Below, piece by piece: positions 1-10,793 of a stretch of DNA of 18,950 nt. A program made the position numbers and the translations under genes. Below the pieces are notes generated by a model. It saw nothing but the letters and a program-made list of their open reading frames with translations. It was not told the origin of the DNA and ran no database searches. Numbering within the stretch: position 1 is the stretch's first letter; every line of letters begins with the position of its first letter. Where the stretch lies: NCBI GenBank assembly GCA_036939975.1, contig JALLPB010000256.1:1-18950 (forward strand), written 5' to 3'. The DNA comes from Cyclostephanos tholiformis. Taxonomy: Eukaryota; Bacillariophyta; Thalassiosirophyceae; Thalassiosirales; Thalassiosiraceae.

Positions 1-843
1 CACTCAACTGGGCAAAATTGTAAATTTTATAGATCCATTTTTGGTTTTTTTGAGGATGACAGGTTTCTTGGTCTACAGGTTACCATCTGCAGCAACATTT
101 TCTTCCAAAATTGTGGCCCAGATACAGGAGCAACTTTCCATTCCTCATCAACCCATCCCTCTGCACATTACAGGTACAACTCAGATGCCATTGACATGGC
201 TATTGCTTTTCCATGTCTCATTGGTGCATGCCACCACTTCCATGATTTGTACAATAAATCCAAGACAACAACATCTGATTGATTTTGTCAACAGCACTGT
301 AGTTTTTCAAATACGTCTCTTGTGCTCCATTCATTTCAATGCCCTATTGCCTCTTCTGGTCTCACCTCCCTTTTTTGCACTGCCTAACATACAACCCAGC
401 CTCAGACATAGCATTTACAGAAGATATATTTGTGCCACCCATAGATTGGAATGACACATGAGTGAGAATGTATTCTTTATACCTCTGATGTCCTTGAACC
501 CTTTTCACCACAATTATTGGTTGTTCAAAACATACCATCTTGGACCTTAGGTCAACCCTATTTTACATACTTTTTCTGGTCCGCTGCATTGAATCAACAT
601 ACACTAACCTAAGATATCTGACAATACTTTACTGAACAATGCCGCCCTTGTCATCATCGAGTTTCAGCTTGATTTCAGAGGGGGGGGGCTGCCATGGTTG
701 CCATGTTTTCAGGAAGGTAGGTTATTGTTGGTAAGTATCATAGTATTGCCCATTAAACAAACCATGAATTCATACAAAAACCATGAATTCATACCACCCG
801 GCAGAATAACGATTATTGTAAAAAATACTGTAGTGTACACAGT
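1..843. other. AT-rich region, no gene recognised
   Basis: No recognisable gene. An open frame of 137 codons at 41-454 (plus) has no domain, no good start context and no residue pattern that I can place, so it is not called. Other frames are interrupted. A poly-G run of nine lies near 680-689. A small 19-bp duplication is listed separately. The base composition resembles the transposon-derived DNA to the right, so decayed mobile-element sequence is the likeliest content, but this is inference. Confidence 0.5.
761..796. repeat. 19-bp tandem duplication with an ATGAATTCAT palindrome
   Basis: Two adjacent copies of a 19-bp unit beginning ACCATGAATTCATAC start at 761 and 780. Each contains the 10-bp palindrome ATGAATTCAT. 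It lies in AT-rich non-coding DNA and looks like a local slippage duplication with no visible gene association. Confidence 0.7.
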
Positions 844-1028
844 TTAAACAATACCTGGTTTAAGCAGATTACAAGAAAGATTTTCACTAGAGCATCCAAT
901 CTTACTGATTCCTACAATAAGATGAATTGTTGGTGAGATAGCTGTCTTCTCATTTACAAGATGTTTCCAGTGATACCCAATACTCTCATTGCACCTGCCA
1001 GATCTGGTTTGACGAATTTTCCGCACTT

Positions 1029-1155
1029 CGTCATGGTGATATCATGGTTGTGTGAACCTTTGTTGGTTGAGTGTTGAGATATTAACCAAGGCTCTCTATG
1101 TAGGACCAATACAAAAAAATATTTTACCTACTTAGAACTTTTAGCTTCCCGTTTA
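1029..1155. repeat. Dispersed direct repeat, copy 1
   Basis: This stretch matches 2090-2195 in the same orientation. Shared blocks include TCATGGTGAT, TGGTTGTG, ACCTTTGT, GATATTAACC, CTACTTAGAAC/CTACCTAGAAC and TTAGCTTCCC/ATAGCTTCCC. Copy 1 carries about 20 extra bases in its middle. Sequence outside the blocks does not align, so this is a short shared module and not a long segmental duplication. Source element unknown. Confidence 0.7.
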
Positions 1156-2530
1156 CAAGAATGTCAATTGCTTAAACATCACCCTATGGTAGTACTATGC
1201 CTTTGGTCACAATTGAGAAAAATCAAGCTAGCAAGCTTCCAACAGGCTCAGAGCAAGCACAAGCAAATTTTGTGATTTTTGACATAGGAATGGTAGGGAA
1301 AAAACTAGCTTGTAGAGTGTATATGATAAAACCACATAACAAGACTTGAATTTTTGGAAAATGCAAGGCTGACAGTCCACAACTCACTCACTCCAACCAT
1401 ACTATTAATCTCCTCCCTTTCCATGCCCCAACTTTGACGGCACCATTCTTGGCAGCGGCATGTCTGCTACCCCCCCTGGACCTCCCCTAATGTCCCAGGG
1501 CACCGGCGCTGCTTTCCCCCTCCAATGACAGCCACATGACCCCATTGACCACCACGCCCTCATTGTCGCCTAACCCTGTCAACATTATGGCACAGGCTTG
1601 GGCAGAGCTAGGAGGCCTGACACATCAACTAGAGCAGCATCATTGTGTTTTGAATGGGGACTCAACTGGGTATCCCATCTGGTTCCAAAACTAGTAACTT
1701 CACAAATGGAACATTGGCAAGCTGACCAAAGTCTGCATGTCCACGCTCTACCATTGGTCCGATTGGCAGATCACCATGAGCTATTATTGTCAGGGTAGAC
1801 ATGATCCACCTCTTAGTCTTCCTCATTGCCCACTCCAATGTGACTCAGGACAAGATGGCCGCCTTCACCTTTGCGCTTGACCACAATGCAACCATTTTTG
1901 CTCTCACCCCCACTTATCCACTTGTCACTGCTTCATATCACAGTTGTGCTCAAACCAACACTGCATGCCCCCTCCACACATCATGGGTGATGAGCAGTTG
2001 TGCGGTTTGTTGGAATTCAATGATGGGTGGAGGAAAAGGGGTGGACATGAAAAACCAATTGATTCATCATTATTGAACTGTTGTCCAGAATCATCATGGT
2101 GATGTTGTGGTTGTGCGCACCTTTGTGGGTTGTGTGTTGGGATATTAACCCATGAAAAAACTACTAATCTACCTAGAACATAGCTTCCCATTATTTGTGA
2201 GACAGCTTGTTGTTGCTCAAACTGCATATCCTACACAGTACAGATGGTAGGCATTTATTCCCCACTACCATCCCAGGGAGGAAGACTAACTGTAAAAAAT
2301 CCCCTTTTCCTTCGACAACAAGTTGAAAAACTTGTTGTGCCTTTGATTGCAGTACCTAATGTAGATGAAGCAAATAGAAGAACAGAAGAAAGGCAAAAGG
2401 CTGAGCTAGCACAATGTGTAATTTGCATGCAAAAAGGAATAGTAGACTACATTTTTGCAAGCTAATTGGACAGAATCCTAGTATTGAATTATGCTAATGG
2501 TGGGTTTAATAAAAGGGGAAATGGCGGGAA
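1156..2530. other. Region with weak coding relics, no gene recognised
   Basis: No recognisable gene. Open frames at 1598-1798 and 1801-2076 (plus) are poor in aspartate, glutamate and lysine and give no domain. The most protein-like piece is 2244-2465 (plus), ending in a hydrophilic stretch with NVDEANRRTEERQKAELAQ before a stop at 2463-2465. It may be the 3' end of a decayed or spliced gene, but nothing identifies it. The 1380-1600 part is more C-rich than its surroundings. The direct-repeat copy at 2090-2195 lies inside. Confidence 0.4.
2090..2195. repeat. Dispersed direct repeat, copy 2
   Basis: Second copy of the module at 1029-1155, in the same orientation about 1.06 kb downstream. It starts at TCATGGTGATGTTGTGG and ends near CATAGCTTCCCATTA. 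Differences are scattered, and one internal stretch present in copy 1 is missing here. Confidence 0.7.
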
Positions 2531-2600
2531 CAGCTGTAGTTCCCACCATTTGAGGTTATCTTAAACTCCATGAAATTTTGATTTTTGCCTAAAAATTGCC
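2531..2600 (-). repeat. Repeat B2, outer 3' end of the DIRS-like element
   Basis: About 70 bp matching 3043-3112 in the same orientation. Shared blocks include CCATTTGAGGTT, TCTTAAACTCC and TGAAATTT. It is the outermost repeat on the left, which is the 3' end in element orientation. About 10 bp separate it from A2. Confidence 0.75.
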
Positions 2601-2610
2601 CTTGGGAGTG

Positions 2611-3043
2611 GGGGGTGGGTTGAAGATTTTTTTTTAGTCAAGGTTTACGATGATAGCGGAGTTTGCTTGTCAAGGGCTTGAACTAAAACAACAATGATTG
2701 CATTTAGAGACACTTTTATGTGCATCTCGTGCTCATCTAGATCAAATATGCATTACAAATGAATCTTTTAGCTTGCTGCCAATGATCCTTTTGAACTCCT
2801 TCAAATATGAGGTTTGAAAGAAGTTACAAGAAAGACAGAGATGTCCTACATGGAAAGCCAGTTGGGAAACTAGCAATTATAAAAAAGAAAGATATGAGGG
2901 AAGAAATCCCTTTGGGTCAGCTTTGCCGCCTTCTCAGAACCTCTTGGGGAGGGAAGGGTGTGATACTCCTCCCATTACATACATGTGAGCATACACCCAT
3001 ATTTGGAGCTGATGCACAGAGAATTTCCAGACCATCATACACC
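2611..3043 (-). repeat. Repeat A2, internal copy
   Basis: The segment 2641-3043 aligns along its whole 403 bp with 11421-11823, same orientation, with scattered substitutions. Weaker similarity (TTGAAGATTTTTT) extends it to about 2611, where A1 carries an insertion. In element orientation its 5' edge abuts B1, as expected for the B1-A2 junction of split direct repeats. A frame open on the plus strand (2807-3076) is interrupted in A1, so I do not call it a gene. Confidence 0.8.
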
Positions 3044-3112
3044 AGTTGTGGTTCCTGCCATTTGAGGTTGTCTTAAACTCCCTGAAATTTAGATTTCTGC
3101 CAAAAAATCTCC
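3044..3112 (-). repeat. Repeat B1, internal copy
   Basis: Copy of B2 beginning directly where A2 ends. The pair share CCATTTGAGGTT-TCTTAAACTCC-TGAAATTT with a few substitutions. In DIRS-type elements the B1-A2 junction serves as template for joining the two ends. That role is family knowledge and was not observed here. Confidence 0.75.
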
Positions 3113-3407
3113 AAACACAAGCAAGCTGTGTAGCACTGAAAGAGTGTCAGCTGGTCTGACACAAAAGAGCAGGTCAAAAGACCACAATATGTGTCACAGT
3201 GTGGTAGATTTGCAAATAAAAACACCATTATGTTAGTGCAAACATGGTTGCAAAAAAGTAAAAAAAAAGAGAACAAAGAAAAAAGAAAAAGAAAAAAGAA
3301 AAAAGTCTTAGTAAGAAAAAAGAAAATCAAGAATTAAATATGTGCCATAGCTAAATTGAGGAACGCCATGGTGCTGTTGAGCAGATGCATATGAGATTAT
3401 TAACATC
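3113..3407. other. A-rich spacer inside the retroelement
   Basis: Non-coding spacer between repeat B1 and the plus-strand relic. It contains a strongly A-rich purine stretch at about 3255-3325 (runs of A broken by G). No gene or repeat recognised. Confidence 0.5.
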
Positions 3408-4410
3408 ATGCTACCATGCAGTAGCACCAATCTCCTTCCGCTATTAGATGGCATGGACAAGATTGCGGCATTTCATCATTATGTCGCCGCAATCTCTCAT
3501 GAAGCAAGTGAAAAGACTCATGGGCCAACTCATTTTTGCCCGCACAAGTTCAATCATCTACTTGAGTTGATTAATGAGAAGGTCAGGGCTCTCTTGCTCC
3601 TCCTTGTCAAAAATTGGCCGATGCCCTACATCCAGCTGCAATTATTGACCACCTACAAGACTTGTAAGGTGAGATATTATTGTACGAATTTTTTGTTTTT
3701 CCTATATGTGGTTGTCGAAATTCGAACAATATTTTTATTGTTTATCATAAGCAGGCAATCATTTAGGCCTTGGCCCAAGTCATGGATCATGCTTGCACGC
3801 ACCATACCCAGTATCATGATATTTGGGATGGAATTTTTCATGACTCTCGAAATTGTGCTGAACCCCAAGGACATGATGCGTCTTGTAAACCATTGGAAGG
3901 ATGAGGAGGTATTTCCATTTTCATTGCCTCAATCAAGAGGTGTATCACACCTGGAAGGCATTGCTTGCTGGTGGCGTGCGCTACCACCTCATTATGCAGG
4001 AAGAAGTCACCAAGCACAAAGCCTTCCCCAAGCACTAAGATTATGATATTGATGAGGGTCGTCCCTTTTAGCTTGTGGCTCAAATGATGAGTGCATACTT
4101 TGAGTGGCTTCATCTCCATCCGGAAGAAGGAGCTGTCTTTGAGCAAGGATTTATGGTGAGTACTTATCTTTTTGCTTAATTTGCTCATATTATAGTATTT
4201 TTAACTTTCGTAATGACCGGGGGTGCTCCGGGGATGTTCTTCCAGAATCATTGCAATGGAAGGTGGGAATGGATGGGGGAGCATCTTGGCGCACTGATTG
4301 TTGCCAATTGGGTTGGAGATGAAAATCACGGTGCCAGCAATGTGGGCAATGCCATGGAAGGGGGGTTAAAAATGGGGGTTACCGAGGTATGGTTGAATGC
4401 CCGGGGATAG
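3408..4410 (+). pseudogene. Decayed spliced gene of unknown function, antisense to the retroelement
   Basis: Not recognised. Protein-like reading continues on the plus strand through consensus splice sites. Exon 1 ends at 3663 (donor GTAAGG; an alternative GTGAGA at 3669). The acceptor is at 3754 and exon 2 is 3755-3908. Exon 3 is 3940-4155, ending at donor GTGAGT. The acceptor TTCCAG ends at 4245 and the last exon 4246-4410 ends in TAG. Phases agree across the first and last junctions. Visible stretches include NPKDMMRLVNHWKDEE, YHTWKALLAGGVRYHLIMQE and NHCNGRWEWMGEH. Defects: exon 1 changes frame internally; exons 2 and 3 are separated by only 31 nt, which may be an indel and not an intron; TAA at 4036-4038 and TAG at 4069-4071 interrupt exon 3. 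It lies on the opposite strand to every retroelement relic, so it is either a nested insertion or an antisense cargo gene. Confidence 0.5.
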
Positions 4411-4571
4411 ACGTGATGTTGAATAGACCAAAGGGGCCATCATAGGAAGTGATTTTGTCTAAGAAAAACTAATTGTCAAAGGATTTTCCTCATATAAATA
4501 TAAATACCATAAAGAGCACTATTCCTGGTCTACATAGTCTTGCATTTGAGGATCAGCTGTACCCTCAGTCA

Positions 4572-5130
4572 TAAGCTAGGACATCCCCCAGCAAGGCAGA
4601 AATGATATCCATGACAGCCTGAGATGCTATTTGCAGAGCGTTCATGTGTTGATGATGATGGAGGTGTCATGCAAATACATGCCAAACAAGTCTCCGAGCC
4701 AGTGAAGTTGCTGCTTGATGTAGTCGGGAGACTTTCCCACCTCATCAAGTAAAACGCAAGCCAAATACCATTTTATATCCTCTGGGGATGTGTGGTCGAA
4801 TTTGCTTGACAGATCCTCAAAGGAGCTTGGCTATTTTGCCTCCCATGGGGTAGATGTGTCCGCCTTTTTTCATCTAGTGTATAGCGAGTTGTAGTTGCCT
4901 GGTGGATCTCAATGATTTGCTTTTAATCATAATAGAAAACCAAATTGTTGGCTGTGAATGCCTTGCTGATGGTTGTTCCCAAAGGGTAGGTATGCACATC
5001 TACCTTCCTCTGGTTCTTCTGAGCATATTCACTCAAACATGGGCCGATATAATGACTGAGGGTAACGATGTCAAGAGGGAGCTTATTGATCGAGTTGCCT
5101 CATGTACTGGTGTTGGCCACACCACATAAC
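4572..5130 (-). pseudogene. Tyrosine recombinase relic of the DIRS-like element
   Basis: The best-preserved piece (about 4665-4800) reads EDIKWYLACVLLDEVGKSPDY followed by IKQQLHWLGDLFGMYLHDT. This matches the C-terminal pattern of DIRS-type tyrosine recombinases as I remember it, in which an IKxxLRW-x-S/G block precedes the catalytic Tyr of a YLR/YLRD motif. The likely Tyr codon is at 4675-4677. The usual Arg before Trp is His here. The reading frame then shifts, and a further stretch (MNALQIASQAVMDIISALLG) runs to a stop near 4572. The N-terminal half is broken by stops and its catalytic residues could not be placed. In active elements this enzyme would insert a circular cDNA. This copy is inactive. 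The region 4411-4571 shows nothing else. Confidence 0.55.
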
Positions 5131-5560
5131 TTGGCAAAGATCTCTTGTTGTCAAGAGGAGTAAGTTGTCTTGCTACTTATGCTTCTTGTTGCATGTTATT
5201 GATTAGGATTGCAGACATATTATTGGGGTCTGATAGATCTGCCAGGATTGACATGTTTTGCAATCTGAAGAGGGTGTTCACCGCCTTTTGTGTATCCTTT
5301 TACCATGGCAGAATGGAGGACTTTAACAGCTTAATTGCTATCTCTGTTTTGGCGGGAGAAAAACTTGTACTTTATAGTAGGTACATACAAGATTTCTACA
5401 TAGGAATAGTAGAATTTGTGCTACCTAAAAAAAATTTGATGCACCAAAATCTACCACACAACACAACTCACAAATATAGAATTTTTAAATAATGCAAAAA
5501 ATATGCTGCAAAAAGCTCCTCATACGTCATTGATGCAAAGTGCATTGCAAAAATAGGAAA
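5131..5560. other. Degenerate linker between recombinase and RNase H relics
   Basis: No sustained protein-like reading on either strand. An open frame on the plus strand (5145-5492) shows no domain and lies opposite the element's coding strand. I take it as chance. A short A-rich run lies at 5427-5434. Confidence 0.4.
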
Positions 5561-8270
5561 ATACCATGCGAAAGCTGAGGTTCTTGCGTTTTCAAGGCGC
5601 TATCAAATTCTGTGAACAGATGAAAATTCATTAAGAAACTACATTACAATGTAGCTATTACAAAAAGTGGATGCTCATGAGCGACCATAGCGGTTAAGCT
5701 GTTAATGCTATTATATATAATGCCACACTGGATGTACTTGATGTAGAGGATGACTATCCATTGATATCCGAGAAAAGATCTGTGAGGATCATCTGCCTAT
5801 TTGACGTAATGAGCTTGCTGAGCAGCCTCCATTTCAAGGTCTGAACTCTGTTGTGACTGGACCAGCTCTTGATCAACATGATTTCCCATATTATTGAGAT
5901 GAGACTTGGTTCTATCTGGTAAGCCAGTTGATATAATCAAAATGAGGGGCAGAAATGGTGTCGGTGTGTTGCTTTTTAAGGTGAGATAGGATTTTTGGTG
6001 AGGTTGGATATCATTTGTAGGACATGAAGTGCCACGATGTAGTTTATAATAATGGTGATGTACATTTGTAGATATCGATGGAATGTCTAGGAAGAGTAAA
6101 GTGCATTGGACGATTTCATTGGGGAACCAACCATGCCACTATAATCCTAACCTGATGGAAAAGCCACCTGCTCCTTCTAAGGAACTGTTGCCTATTGTTG
6201 TAGCAAAGGGAGTTTGGGGGATGAGGTGTGCTTATGGGGTCTCCCAATTGATGCTGGAATCTGGCTTAAGCTTATCTCAAAAGAATTCGATCTCAGCCCA
6301 CTTGTAGTGTTGATGTTGTACTTGTAGGATGCATGATGAATCATTTTCATCGCCCATTTCATGGCAAATGATGTATGCTGGGCAAGGTCCTTACATGGAG
6401 AGAAAAATTTTCCTGATTGGATGGCAAGTGTCATCTCATGAAACTCTTCTTTCAAAGACTTTGCCATAAGCTGATTGTTCTTGGATAGTGCATATGTGAT
6501 CAAAGAGTAAAAGTGGGATAGAAGGTGAAATACCCAGTTGGCACCTTAAGCAATGAACCTGCCGGTCAGTTTCTGGGCTTCAGCTACCTTGAAACAACAT
6601 TGATGTGGGTGCCAAGCTGAGTCTAGTAGGTTCAACACCTCGGCGTGGTGTTTGATGGGGATTGATAAAGTGAGCTAATTAGTGTCAATTATCAGACCCA
6701 AAAGGGTTTTGTGTGGACTGACGACTAATTTGATCCATCAGTCCATTGCCAAAGGACATTGACAGATGTCCTCTTCAGGTTCACTCATCACAACAAAGAT
6801 AGATTTGAGCTAACACCATTTTCATGTGTTTGGCATTAGAAAAAAGCATGATTGCATCATCAATGTATATACAAGAAGGTAGGTTGATTGGTGGGATGAT
6901 ATCAATGGTTTGGTCTAAAATTTCCAACTGATTCATGCCCAAAAAACGCTTATGCATGGTGACCTAATCTGATCTGTTGGCAAATGCTATGGTGAGAGCT
7001 TCAATGGCTTGTTGGAAAGATTCCCAACTAGAGGCTGAGGCATTCAAGCCAAATACCATCACCATAGCCAAATTATATAAATCATCAGCTAAGAAACAAA
7101 AAGCCCCAGTCAAATCTGCATAGATTCTAGCAAATCAAAAACATGCCTCAATGTCTACGAGGGCAATCAAAATACTTTCGGTTGGGTAACTGATTCACAT
7201 ATTGTAGATATCAATGGAGATTTGAATTTTCATGTGGCCAAAAGTAATCAGTGACTCCTTAGCTACTGGTATGATTTGATTCATTAATATATCGGTTGGC
7301 TTGAGAACTGTCTTTCCATCCCATACGATCCAATCGTTTTTTACGTTCCTTGATTACTATGCTCTGAGTTGTATGATGGAGGTAAGGTGATAATTTGCAT
7401 AGGATTTGATCCATAGGAACCAAGTGGCTGTAATGATCTTCCTGATTCATGGTCTTACGAGCCAACACTGGATTGGAGAAAAAAAATGGAATTTTCATGA
7501 GCAATGAACACTAACTTGTTGCTCGATAGCTCTTTGAAGGTGAATCGTGCTGGGCAACCAGCTAATAAAATTCTTTTGATCTGCTTGTAATCTTCTATAG
7601 CAATATGCTCTTGGATCACTGTCAAAGTTTGACAAACATCTTGCTAGTGGCCGGTATACTTCCCGGATAACAAAAGGATGAACTTTCCAGGATCCAGACC
7701 AAAATGAATCATAGCTGCACTAGCCGTAACGTGGTTCTTGTAGATGAATAAAGTCCAAGCATAAACAAGGACATGTTTTTTGGACTATATTTGCAAGTCC
7801 TTATTGACAATAATACAAAGATTAAAAAGGTCCTGGTTGGATAAGCTAATCCGGCATTCCTTGATAACTGTTGTTATGATGTTATGCAAGAACAACTCTT
7901 TGACTCATTACCACTTGTCGAGGTTTGCTCTCATACCAGTCCTTTCAAGAGAAGAACTATCATTTAAAATCTTACCTTCTTTCATTGTTACTATTGAATC
8001 AGGATAGCTGGATCTGTCCTAAATCAATGGTGGGTTTATTGCATTGAATATTGAGAGGAAAATGATGCCTTGGCTTTGTAGGCCTGCAAGAGAGCCTCAA
8101 ACTGCAATTGCGTGTATGAGGATGTCGATATGGATGAATGTCATAGGCCATGGCATATTGGCAGGAAACTATCTTGCTAAATGTCGTGACTCGTTAGATG
8201 GCCAATCAATGATGTAAGTAGGTGACAGACAGTCCCTCAGGATCAAGATGGCTGCTAGCCACTAGATCCA
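5561..8270 (-). pseudogene. Reverse transcriptase / RNase H relic
   Basis: Minus-strand translation, interrupted by stops and frameshifts, gives the ordered landmarks of a retroelement polymerase. They are an N-terminal block near 7700-7400; ADLTGAF at about 7100-7120, carrying the first catalytic Asp; FGLNASASSWE at about 7020-7055; and YIDDAIMLF with the YIDD codons at 6856-6867, carrying the catalytic Asp pair. A connection region follows (6503-6192; open for 103 codons). Then comes an RNase-H-like block, NSSLEGAGGFSI ... WFPNEIVQCTLLF (about 6190-6090). In-frame stops occur before the YIDD block (after FANRSD) and after LCCDE, so no full product is possible. Order and style resemble RT-RNase H proteins that I recall as repetitive in diatom genomes. 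The following tyrosine recombinase points to the DIRS order. No retroviral-type integrase was seen. Confidence 0.75.
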
Positions 8271-8963
8271 AACGTGATTAAATTCTGGTGCACATCATGT
8301 AATACCAAAGACTCCTACATAGGATCATTTGGCAATATAACCTTAGGGAAAGATCAAAATATCTTTCAGGGAACAACACCAATGCATGTAGATGATATGA
8401 TAGGGAATTGTTTCAAATACAGTTCCTACCCAAATCACATAGGTAGACTCTCATACGAAATTTGGATCTTTGAATTTTGGTTTGAGACCTGGGTGATCCT
8501 GGTCACTTCATGATCCCAATCAAGTTTCTAAGACATATGGAGGCAAATAGTATCCTACAGGTAACATATACGACTCATCTTTGGTTGGACCTCACTTTAG
8601 AGTAGTTTTAATAGCTCATAATTTTCATTTGAGATTCGTCAACATTCATACTTCCATATAGTTATAGCAGAAGCACTACTGTTATATTATCCTGCCCAAG
8701 CACGGAAAATATCCTCCCCAAGCACGGAAAATGCTTAGGACAGACTTCAAGGATCTTAATATGATAGTTTGCATATTAGAAACAATTGAAGGTATCACAA
8801 GAGATCTATAGTCAAAGCCAATTGAGCCCCTGGTTGGACTGATTTCAGCGGTGATGCCAGCAAACTCATGCCTGCTAACCAAGGGGCAAAGAACAATCGA
8901 TGCATACAATATGAAATTTCTGACAAAATCAAAACAGATGCAGTACTAGAAGTGTCAGACAAA
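8271..8963 (-). other. Degenerate junction between Gag and polymerase relics
   Basis: No confident protein. The minus strand has short protein-like fragments in shifting frames. A protease motif (D-T/S-G) was looked for and not found convincingly. A 22-bp near-tandem duplication around CCCAAGCACGGAAAAT lies at 8694-8732. Overlapping open frames on both strands at 8682-9001 disagree and none shows a domain. Confidence 0.4.
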
Positions 8964-10755
8964 TCAAGCTGTCTTATTGGAAAGCCCATTATGATTGCCA
9001 ATAGGTTTCTTAACCTCCTTGACTGGCATCTTCATGAAATGGTACTCATTGAACCAGCCAATATCCTTGGCAGAGAAGTGGGATGTGATCGCGAGGACTG
9101 TCTTGCATGGAATCTTGCTAGCTTTAGTAGGATGTTTAAATCTGCAATTAGCATTGATGCATTCCTTTCCCTTGCCAGTAAAATTAACACACAACTTGAT
9201 GGGCAAATCATTTGAAAAACATTGGATGGATTGATGTTAGGGTTCTTGAGGTAGAACATTCCTATTTCCTTCCTGTCCTTGGCAGGGCCATCAACCTTGC
9301 TACCGTTCTTCACCTTTTTTGCCTTCTGATGACCAGACGAATTGTTATCATCCAAGGTGTAAGGAGTAGTGGGGTCACACTTGTCTCCACAATGCTGATC
9401 ATGGGGGGGATGCTAGCATTTGCTGTTGTGTTTTTCATTCTGGCAAATGCACTGCCTTTGGGGGAGCAGGATTGGGTGTTGTTCCAAGAACTGAGGGTGT
9501 AAGCTGTGAGTCATTTGAGCTTGGTTCCACTTGATCTCAGTATGAAAGGCATTGAAGGCCATGATGGTGCTAACCAATCTCTTGCTGTTGAGCTCGGTGA
9601 TCAAGTGGGTCTTGGACATAATGTTTCATTTGCCAAAGTTGGTGGAAAAATCCGTGAAGCAGTTGAAGATGCGCTTGAGAAAACTGTAGCAGTACCAATG
9701 GATGAGGGACATAGAACCCACACTTTCAGACCACTTTGCCCAATCAGGATTGTTGATGATGGCTATGAAATTCAATAAGAACTGTTGAAAGATTGGTTGG
9801 GGCTCATCATTGGTGCAAATGGCCAAAATCACCATGTCCTTATTGTTGAATAGCATGAATGTGAGATTGATGAGGCCCTCTTTTGCCTCGCCTTCCTTGT
9901 CAATGTCACCCGGTAGCTGGAGAGTCATGACATTTCCAGTGGGAAGAAATATAGCCACAGGGGGGCAACCGATGCTGTGGACAAAAATTCCTTGAGGGAA
10001 AGGGCAGCAGCTGGATAGCCCAAAGTTTGGACGATAGTCATAGATCCAAAAGGACCATTTGCCTTAGCAAGTGGAAGAGATTTATTGTTCCTGTTGGGGT
10101 CAAGGTATTGCCTGATCCTCTCTGGATGCTCTTCATCATTGATCTTGTCAAGAATAGAGACAATATTGCCAATTTTTTTGAAAGCGTCCTTTGCAGTATT
10201 GACCTAAAGCCCATTTTAGCAAGCTTTACCACGACATTGTCATCATTGATGCTGCCATGGGAAGATCTTGCCCAAAATAGATGATGAACAAGTTAGGAAC
10301 AAGTGATGGGATCCTCAATGGATGCTAAGTCAGTACACACTCCACAGGGATATCCTTGCCTTGAATGAAACTTCTGCCCAAAGTCTTCTTATGAAGTAAG
10401 GAAAGTCACGGATGGATTCCACATCTATCTTCATTGACATGAACTCACCGGGCTTGTTCGAGCAGTTTCCGATTATGGCTAATGGTGTTCCGGACAAGTT
10501 GCAATGAAGCTGAGGTACATAGAGGTACTGGATACTAAGTGATCCTGGGGAGAATGTGCAAATGGCTGCAATGGTCTTGGCCCTAATACCACCAAACAAA
10601 TGACTCAAGAAATCATTGAGCTGAAAGACTTGATCAGGTGCACCAATAAAATCAGGCCTTTTGGGGATGGATGCCGTGTAGGCGGTAATGGTGGTATAGT
10701 TCATACTGAAATTGTTCGAAGAATGAATGCTCAGGCATGAGTATAATTTTGTCAA
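8964..10755 (-). pseudogene. Gag-like relic with a CCCH zinc finger
   Basis: The minus strand carries one protein-like reading that hops frames. 10755-10330 contains DFLSHLFGGIRAKTIAAICT. About 10190-9960 contains PERIRQYLDPNRNNKSLPLA and TIVQTLGYPAAALSLKEFLS. 9960-9626 contains NVMTLQLPGDIDKEGEAKEG and IINNPDWAKWSES. 9206-8964 ends with a finger, CVNFTGKGKECINANCRFKHP (about 9195-9130): Cys-x9-Cys-x4-Cys-x3-His. This is close to the C-x8-C-x5-C-x3-H class and unlike the retroviral CCHC knuckle. Position directly 5' of the polymerase relic and a nucleic-acid-binding finger at the C-terminus support a Gag role (capsid and RNA packaging). That role is inferred, because the body of the protein is not recognised as a known capsid fold. 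At least three frame changes and several stops make it non-functional. Confidence 0.6.
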
Positions 10756-10793
10756 TGAAACGACAAGGTGATCAGATGCAATCAGAAAAAATT

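Noticed and set aside
41..454. 137-codon open frame near the left end
   Set aside because: No domain, no start context and no coherent residue pattern; a frame of this length can arise by chance in decayed DNA.
1801..2076. 91-codon frame rich in His and Cys
   Set aside because: Cys and His are scattered without zinc-finger spacing, and the composition reflects CA-rich DNA.
3073..3330. Phe/Leu-rich minus-strand open frame
   Set aside because: It is produced by the A-rich stretch at about 3255-3325 read in reverse, not a membrane protein gene.
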